NCBI GenBank assembly: GCA_020059425.1
Contig: JAGVCD010000156.1
Coordinates: 1-10,839, forward strand
DNA length: 10,839 bases
Source: Chamaesiphon sp.
GTDB lineage: Bacteria; Cyanobacteriota; Cyanobacteriia; Cyanobacteriales; Chamaesiphonaceae
Direction of reading: 5' to 3'
Made by a program: the position numbers and the translations under genes. Shown here one piece after another: positions 6,636 to 10,839 of this stretch. The notes below the pieces were generated by a model, which ran no database searches, was not told where the DNA came from, and was given only the letters and a program-made list of their open reading frames with translations. How positions within the stretch are numbered: position 1 is the stretch's first letter; every line of letters starts with the position of its first letter.

Positions 6636-7586
6636 TTATAACTTTGGCAAACTATTATTAGCAGAGTCAGAGATAGTTCGATCGCCAATCACCGATTTAA
6701 TTCCTTCCATCGTGGCCGGTACGGTGCGGGGATCCATAAACATTACCTTGCTACTTTCACTGCGGCCAATGGTAGCACCCATATCTAGATAGCCCAAGGC
6801 AAATAAGACTTCCACGGCTTTTTGGGCATTGGGGTTACTGTGGAGTTTATCCGCAATAATTCCGGCAGATTCAGCAATCCCTCGCGCTTTCAGGATTTGT
6901 TGTTGCCGATCAGCTTCGGCAGCTAATAATACCGACTTTTGACTAGCTTCAGCTTGTAATACTTGGGCATCGGCGCGACCGCGTGCCGTATTTACAGCTG
7001 ATTCCCTTTCCCCTTCGGAGGTCAAGATCGCGGCCCGCTTCTTGCGCTCAGCAGACATTTGCATTTCCATCGCATCCAATACCGCCCGCGCCGGGACGAT
7101 ATCGCGCAGTTCTACTCTAGTAACTTTCACGCCCCAAGGATCGGTGGATTCGTCTAGTTCACGCAGTAACAATTCGTTGATCTGTGACCGAGCTGTGAAG
7201 GTTTCATCTAGTTCCAATTTACCAATCTCCGATCGAATCTGCGTTAGCACCAAATTCACCATCGCTGATTGCAAATTTTCGACTTTGTAGTAAGCCCGCT
7301 CCATATCCAAAATCTTCCAGTAGACTACCGCATCGGCAGTAATGGTGACGTTATCGCGGGTAATACATTGCTGGGGTGGAATATCAATGACCCTTTCCCG
7401 AATGGTTTGTTTGAAGGAAATATTTTCCACCATCGGAATCACATAGTTCATCCCCGGCTTCAATTTCTTGCCGGTATATTTCCCCAGTCTTTCTACCAAA
7501 GCTTCATCGCCCTGATTAATAATCTTGATGCCCGATAGCCCACCTACGCCTAAGATAGTGGCGATCATCCATGCAAAAGGTTCCAT
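6636..7586 (-). CDS. Stomatin/prohibitin-family (SPFH) membrane protein, QmcA-like
   Basis: This is a 316-residue SPFH protein of the QmcA/paraslipin type, which forms oligomers on membrane microdomains. A short N-terminal hydrophobic anchor (about residues 4-22) precedes the SPFH domain, with the family stretches [14 protein letters not shown] (24-37), [13 protein letters not shown] (68-80) and [14 protein letters not shown] (117-130). [17 protein letters not shown] (about 171-187) leads into an Ala/Glu/Gln-rich coiled coil to about residue 245, then a short C-terminal tail. The length is close to E. coli QmcA. An AGGA lies 8 nt before the ATG at 7586. The NfeD-like gene lies directly upstream with a 22-bp gap; SPFH-NfeD pairing is widely conserved and the proteins are thought to interact. 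cobS follows. The precise cellular role in cyanobacteria is not settled. Confidence 0.93.
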   Translation of the reverse strand: MEPFAWMIATILGVGGLSGIKIINQGDEALVERLGKYTGKKLKPGMNYVIPMVENISFKQTIRERVIDIPPQQCITRDNVTITADAVVYWKILDMERAYYKVENLQSAMVNLVLTQIRSEIGKLELDETFTARSQINELLLRELDESTDPWGVKVTRVELRDIVPARAVLDAMEMQMSAERKKRAAILTSEGERESAVNTARGRADAQVLQAEASQKSVLLAAEADRQQQILKARGIAESAGIIADKLHSNPNAQKAVEVLFALGYLDMGATIGRSESSKVMFMDPRTVPATMEGIKSVIGDRTISDSANNSLPKL

Positions 7587-7608
7587 AGCTATAATCCTGC
7601 TTACTTGA

Positions 7609-8055
7609 TTAGTTATCTTCTAACATATACATCGGCACTACCAGCAGGGTGGTGCCTTCCCGGCCAATCACATGTAAATGATCATCAGGGGCGATCGCCG
7701 AGACCCCATCGCCACATTTAGCCCGCCAAGAAGATCCTTCATATAATACTCTACCCACTTGGCCAGGAGAAATTGCCGTGAGCGCTTGGGCTTCGGTATG
7801 GGTGAAGTCGATCGCTGAGCGTCTGGGTAAAAACCTGTGCCCGAACCAGGCCATTACGCCGGTACAAACTAGCCACAGAAAAACTTGTAAGCCAATCCAT
7901 GGGGGTAGAATCAAGGCCAGTACCGACATGACCAATGCTCCTAAGCCCAGGAATACGGAGGCTAAGGCGGTGGGTATCACCAACTCTACCAAGCACAAAC
8001 TTCCCCCGACGATTAACCATAATAAACTTGGATGTATTGCTAGCAGTTCATTCAT
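7609..8055 (-). CDS. NfeD-like membrane protein (short form, partner of the SPFH protein)
   Basis: This 148-residue protein has an N-terminal membrane region (hydrophobic stretches about residues 10-23, 29-50 and 53-70) and a C-terminal soluble domain. The soluble part ([45 protein letters not shown], residues 98-142) is a typical NfeD OB-fold: G-x-V-G-x-V...G..W.A......I..G..V.V....G..L.V. It lacks the N-terminal ClpP-like serine protease domain of long NfeD proteins, so it is the short YbbK-like form that accompanies QmcA. It is the first gene of the cluster running leftward to the SPFH gene (22-bp gap) and cobS. The ATG at 8055 is chosen because it opens just before the first membrane helix. 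A promoter presumably lies in the 101-bp gap to its right, but I could not identify convincing boxes there. Confidence 0.88.
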   Translation of the reverse strand: MNELLAIHPSLLWLIVGGSLCLVELVIPTALASVFLGLGALVMSVLALILPPWIGLQVFLWLVCTGVMAWFGHRFLPRRSAIDFTHTEAQALTAISPGQVGRVLYEGSSWRAKCGDGVSAIAPDDHLHVIGREGTTLLVVPMYMLEDN

Positions 8056-8156
8056 GAGATCAATTGATTGTGACCTGTTTCCAGGATAACGATTACAGCT
8101 CTCAGCCGGGGCAATTATTAAGATTTTGACTTATTTGGATGGAGATAGCTGGACGG

Positions 8157-8996
8157 TCAGGAGGCGGCTTGTAGTAGTTGCACAATTTGATCGAGGGTGG
8201 TGGCAATTTTCAGCGGGGCACTGGGCTGCTCTCGATCTAATTCTCCCTGACCGACCCGCAGCAATCGAGCGGCATCAGTAATCGGTGTAATTGTCATCTG
8301 GAGCTGCGGGTTGTAGGAGATTACTGGTTGTTTAAGGAGGGCAGCGGCGTGCCGTAAATCTTGATCGATTAACATATCCCCCAGCAACAGAATCTGTTCC
8401 GTATGGTAATCAAAAGCACTTAGCCAGCGATTACTATTGGAACCCCTAATTGGATCACTACCTAAATGCACCACTAGTGATTGTCCAATTTGGCGAGCGT
8501 TTAATAGCTCAACTACCTCATAAATTAGACTGTGACTCCGACTAATAATCCCCACCTGGCCAGGGGTAAACATCGTAGCATCAAGAGTACCTAGCAAAAT
8601 TTGGCTAGGTACAATCAAACCAGCACTACCTGAACCCAATACCCAAACATCAGAGTCGGCGGTACGTCGCAACAATTCAATCATATCTAAAGGCGGGACC
8701 CCTTTAGTGGCAATAATGATGCGCGAAATACCAGCGGCGATCGCCTCTAGGGCAGCATCTAAGACCGCTAAGGCCGGATCGAAAATAATTGTAGTGTCAA
8801 TTGCGGGGTGGGTAGCGATCGCTTGCTCTACTAAATCAAAAACTTCGACCTCTTCTACTGTCTGGTTACCTTCACCAGCAGCAACTCCAGCGAGTAGATT
8901 CATCCCATAGCTACGCATTTCTAATAGTGCTTCCAAGGCAGGAGGCTGAGTAATACCTTGAATTAAAATATGCGCATCAACGTTGAAATTAATCAT
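8157..8996 (-). CDS. Degenerate succinyl-CoA ligase alpha-subunit (SucD) homologue lacking the catalytic histidine
   Basis: This 279-residue protein aligns along its length with SucD: a Rossmann CoA-binding domain (ILIQGIT, residues 10-16; GVPPLDMIELL, 99-109) and a ligase-CoA domain (GQVGIISRSHSLIYEV, 146-161; GQS...DPIRGSN, 171-187). The functional motifs are changed. The CoA-phosphate loop GFTGSQGT reads GITQPPAL (14-21), GPNCPG reads GSGSAG (121-126), SRSGTL reads SRSHSL (152-157), GIGGDPI reads HLGSDPI (177-183) and GEIGG reads GDMLI (206-210). The region that should carry the phosphorylated His (GKRMGHAGA in E. coli SucD) is replaced by PQLQMTITPITDAARLL with no His. It therefore cannot work by the normal phospho-His route. 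The frame is intact, 9 residues shorter than E. coli SucD, and its ATG overlaps the SucC-like stop by 4 bp (ATGA), so the two are probably made together. Confidence 0.85.
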   Translation of the reverse strand: MINFNVDAHILIQGITQPPALEALLEMRSYGMNLLAGVAAGEGNQTVEEVEVFDLVEQAIATHPAIDTTIIFDPALAVLDAALEAIAAGISRIIIATKGVPPLDMIELLRRTADSDVWVLGSGSAGLIVPSQILLGTLDATMFTPGQVGIISRSHSLIYEVVELLNARQIGQSLVVHLGSDPIRGSNSNRWLSAFDYHTEQILLLGDMLIDQDLRHAAALLKQPVISYNPQLQMTITPITDAARLLRVGQGELDREQPSAPLKIATTLDQIVQLLQAAS

Positions 8997-10054
8997 GAAA
9001 TAGGAGCTTCCAGTGCGATCATAGTTTCCGAAATGGCCATAGCTAAGCTGTGGGTATTAATCACCGGCAGCGTACCTTCATATTGATGTCGCATCCCTCC
9101 GCAGGGTAATCTTAAGACAATTAGGGCAGGCAATAATTTAATCGAGTTTAAAGCTAGCAATACTTTATCAGTCAAGACACCTAAACAATTAATTAGCAAA
9201 ACATCAGAGATTTGTGCCAACCTCTCAATTTCTTGCGCAATTGCCGCTGGCTCTAATTTATCAATCACTAAACATTGATTGATTTGTCCACCGGCTTGCC
9301 GTAGTTCATTGACCGTAACACAAGCTACCCCGCGCCCGCTGGCAATTACCCCAATATAACCAGTGCCAGTGGCCGTCACACTGGGGAGGTTATTGGTGAT
9401 GTGTTGAATAATACTGAGTTGGGAATGTCGAATAATTGCTCGATCATTAGCTGTCACTTTGCCATCCAGAGCCATGACTTCTCCCTCACTGCTCACCCCC
9501 AAGGGATTGATTTCCACGAGATCCAAGTCATTGGCGATCATCAGTCGATACATAGACTCAATAATCTGGCTTACTTTCAGAAGTAAGTTGCCGGTCAAGC
9601 CCATTTTGAGGGCTAACCGACGAGCGTAATAAGGCGAAAATTCTTCTTGAACCACCACTTGCTGAATTTGCTCGATGACCGCTTCTAAGTTCATGCCGCC
9701 CTGACCAGCGCCCAGCAAAACTGGCCGACAGAGATTATAGTCAATCAGCACTGCCAGATAAAATTCTTGGAAGACATCGTATTTAGCTTCAGCGAGTAAT
9801 ACTTTTGGTATTTCGCCAAAAATTGGCAAATTAAACATGGTTTGGGCAGCAGCGATCGCATCGATCGTATTTTCCACAAACCTCACCCCGCCGACTTTGC
9901 CCCGGTTACCCACGCTGACTTGTGACTTCAAGACCACTGGGTAAGGAATTTTGAGGGATTTCAGATCTGTCGGTCGATCAATCCGCTGAGCAGGCAAGGT
10001 GGGAATTCCCACCTCCTGAAATAAAGCTTTGGCTTGATATTCGAGTAAATCCAT
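8993..10054 (-). CDS. Divergent succinyl-CoA ligase beta-subunit (SucC) homologue
   Basis: This 353-residue protein is some 35 residues shorter than E. coli SucC. The N-terminal ATP-grasp half is well kept: MDLLEYQAKALFQEVGIP at the start, K43 and the GNRGKVGG loop (49-56; GGRGKAGG in E. coli), LAEAKYDVFQEFYLAV (87-102), and the Mg2+ motifs EINPL (181-185) and LDGK (196-199). The C-terminal ligase-CoA half (from about 230) has changed: NGAGLAM is ASGRGVAC (238-245), the glycine triplet after FLDV is missing (CLVIDKLEP, 261-269), and NIFGGIVRCD is NCLGVLTDKV (289-298). Nucleotide binding looks possible; succinyl-phosphate/CoA chemistry does not. The ATG at 10054 overlaps the upstream stop by one base (TAATG) and the stop overlaps the SucD-like start, so it is the middle gene of a coupled operon. 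Whether a normal sucCD exists elsewhere in the genome cannot be seen here. Confidence 0.87.
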   Translation of the reverse strand: MDLLEYQAKALFQEVGIPTLPAQRIDRPTDLKSLKIPYPVVLKSQVSVGNRGKVGGVRFVENTIDAIAAAQTMFNLPIFGEIPKVLLAEAKYDVFQEFYLAVLIDYNLCRPVLLGAGQGGMNLEAVIEQIQQVVVQEEFSPYYARRLALKMGLTGNLLLKVSQIIESMYRLMIANDLDLVEINPLGVSSEGEVMALDGKVTANDRAIIRHSQLSIIQHITNNLPSVTATGTGYIGVIASGRGVACVTVNELRQAGGQINQCLVIDKLEPAAIAQEIERLAQISDVLLINCLGVLTDKVLLALNSIKLLPALIVLRLPCGGMRHQYEGTLPVINTHSLAMAISETMIALEAPIS

Positions 10055-10839
10055 TATTTCTGGGGGTTCTGCGGTGGCGGGGCGGGTTTATCGATCTTAA
10101 TTCGACCATTCTCATCTAAATATACTTTACCGCCCAACTCCCGTAGTTTGCGCACGGCAATTTTTTTGGCATTGAGATCGATCGCTGTACTTAAAACTAG
10201 ACTCCAACCAGCAAACCGGGCTTCTTCACTGCGCGGATTTTTGGCTAAGAAGTCGGCGGTATGTTGCGAAATTTCGGCCACTCGATCGCCTTCTTCATCC
10301 CCTTTGCGTCTTGCCCAGTCAGCGGCTGTCTGCATTGACTGTTGGGCAGCCAACGGTTGATCTAAAAACAACAGCTCATCCACGCCCTTTAAGCGCCAAA
10401 GATAATAATAATTCTGGGAAGATTCGGGCGTAAAATGGGTAAAGCCTTGATTCATCAGAGCGATCGATTTCTCTGGCTGACCGGTATAAACTGTACCCAC
10501 GGCTGATAGCGAGTAGTAAGGGTAATAGAATTTGGGATCTTTGTTGATAATTACGCCAAAATAATCTAATCCAATCCCATAACCATTGATTTCTCGCGCT
10601 TCTTGATCACCAAAATACTGTAAATAATCGATATAAGCCAAGTCCGCAATGAGGTTTTGAAAACCAAAGGCTGGTATTTTTTTCCACATTTCTAAGCTAC
10701 TCAGCTTAATCTGGGTCTCCCGTTTTAACACCGCTGGGTCTAAAGAACGAGCATTAGCCTTCAGGGTTTCTAGCTGTCCATTCTGGATGCCAGTTACTCC
10801 TAAAACGAGAGTAGCTAAGCTGATGAGCAATCCTAGCGG
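10054..10839 (-). CDS. Membrane-anchored helical-repeat protein of unknown function, 5' end outside window
   Basis: The frame runs open through the right edge, so the N-terminus is missing; a TTG at 10830 is the only start-like codon near the edge and is probably internal. About 261 residues are visible. A hydrophobic segment (LLISLATLVLGVTG) near the start looks like a signal anchor or signal peptide. It is followed by a mostly helical, Tyr/Phe-rich region (WKKIPAFGFQNLIADLAYID; FYYPYYSLSAV; YYYLWRLKGVDELLFL) with loose TPR-like spacing of Ala, Gly and Tyr (YTGQPEKSIALMNQGF; DQPLAAQQSMQTAADWARR). The end is Lys/Pro-rich (KPAPPPQNPQK). I do not recognise a named family. The stop codon overlaps the SucC-like start (TAATG), so it is translationally coupled to that pair and may act with it, perhaps outside or at the membrane; that last point is inference. 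Confidence 0.75.
   Translation of the reverse strand, partial: PLGLLISLATLVLGVTGIQNGQLETLKANARSLDPAVLKRETQIKLSSLEMWKKIPAFGFQNLIADLAYIDYLQYFGDQEAREINGYGIGLDYFGVIINKDPKFYYPYYSLSAVGTVYTGQPEKSIALMNQGFTHFTPESSQNYYYLWRLKGVDELLFLDQPLAAQQSMQTAADWARRKGDEEGDRVAEISQHTADFLAKNPRSEEARFAGWSLVLSTAIDLNAKKIAVRKLRELGGKVYLDENGRIKIDKPAPPPQNPQK

Larger units (their letters stand above)
504..9859. repeat. HIP1 octamers (GCGATCGC), seven dispersed copies
   Basis: Exact copies of the cyanobacterial highly iterated palindrome are at 504-511, 2080-2087, 4716-4723, 7691-7698, 8737-8744, 8815-8822 and 9852-9859. All are inside genes on both sides of the window, so no region stands out as recently acquired from a non-HIP1 genome. 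Many one-base variants (ACGATCGC, TCGATCGC, GCGATCGA) are also present. Confidence 0.9.

Noticed and set aside
7042..7538. Open frames of 82 and 89 codons on the plus strand
   Set aside because: Antisense to the conserved SPFH gene with no family resemblance.
8074..8085. CCTG-GAAA-CAGG hairpin on the minus strand in the leader of the NfeD-like gene
   Set aside because: Only four base pairs and no extension; too small to call a terminator, riboswitch or regulatory RNA.

Overview
The window reads as a cyanobacterial chromosome segment. The octamer GCGATCGC (the HIP1 palindrome of cyanobacteria) occurs seven times in 10.8 kb, and shorter CGATCG-type variants are scattered through coding and non-coding DNA. 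The gene content fits this: an SmtB/AztR-type metal repressor divergent from a Zn/Cd/Pb-type P1B ATPase, a cobalamin synthase, and cyanobacterial-looking succinyl-CoA synthetase homologues. The base composition is moderate. I cannot name the species. I saw no tRNA, rRNA, CRISPR array, insertion sequence or phage gene.

Layout. Positions 1-1649 (+): the 3' end of an SbnA-like (2,3-diaminopropionate synthase type) PLP enzyme, then a 433-residue MATE/MOP-like membrane exporter. This looks like the tail of a small-molecule biosynthesis and export operon that continues to the left of the window. Positions 1677-5624: a metal-resistance locus. An ArsR/SmtB repressor and an MFS transporter (TTG start) lie on the minus strand, and a 726-residue CPx-type ATPase lies on the plus strand. 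They diverge from a 133-bp control region with a clear SmtB-family operator (TGAA-N6-TTCA in a 9+9 inverted repeat) and an adjoining Fur-box-like element. Positions 5625-5864: a gene-free gap with one terminator-like hairpin. Positions 5865-8055 (-): NfeD-like protein, QmcA-type stomatin/SPFH protein and CobS, closely spaced in that transcriptional order. Positions 8157-10839 (-): a tightly coupled operon of a membrane-anchored helical-repeat protein (5' end outside the window), a SucC-like protein and a SucD-like protein, joined by a 1-bp and a 4-bp overlap.

How the genes work together. The repressor probably holds down both its own operon and the ATPase until Zn, Cd or Pb is in excess; the MFS protein is then a candidate second efflux arm. 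NfeD and the SPFH protein form the usual membrane-microdomain pair. CobS performs the late step of cobalamin assembly and appears to share their transcript only by position.

The strongest oddity is the SucC/SucD-like pair. Both frames are open and translationally coupled, but the SucD-like subunit lacks the phospho-histidine loop and every other active-site glycine or acidic motif I can align from memory. The SucC-like subunit keeps its ATP-grasp residues and has lost its ligase-domain glycine loops. It looks like a pseudo-enzyme or repurposed complex rather than a working succinyl-CoA synthetase. Family comparisons here were made from memory, without database searches.
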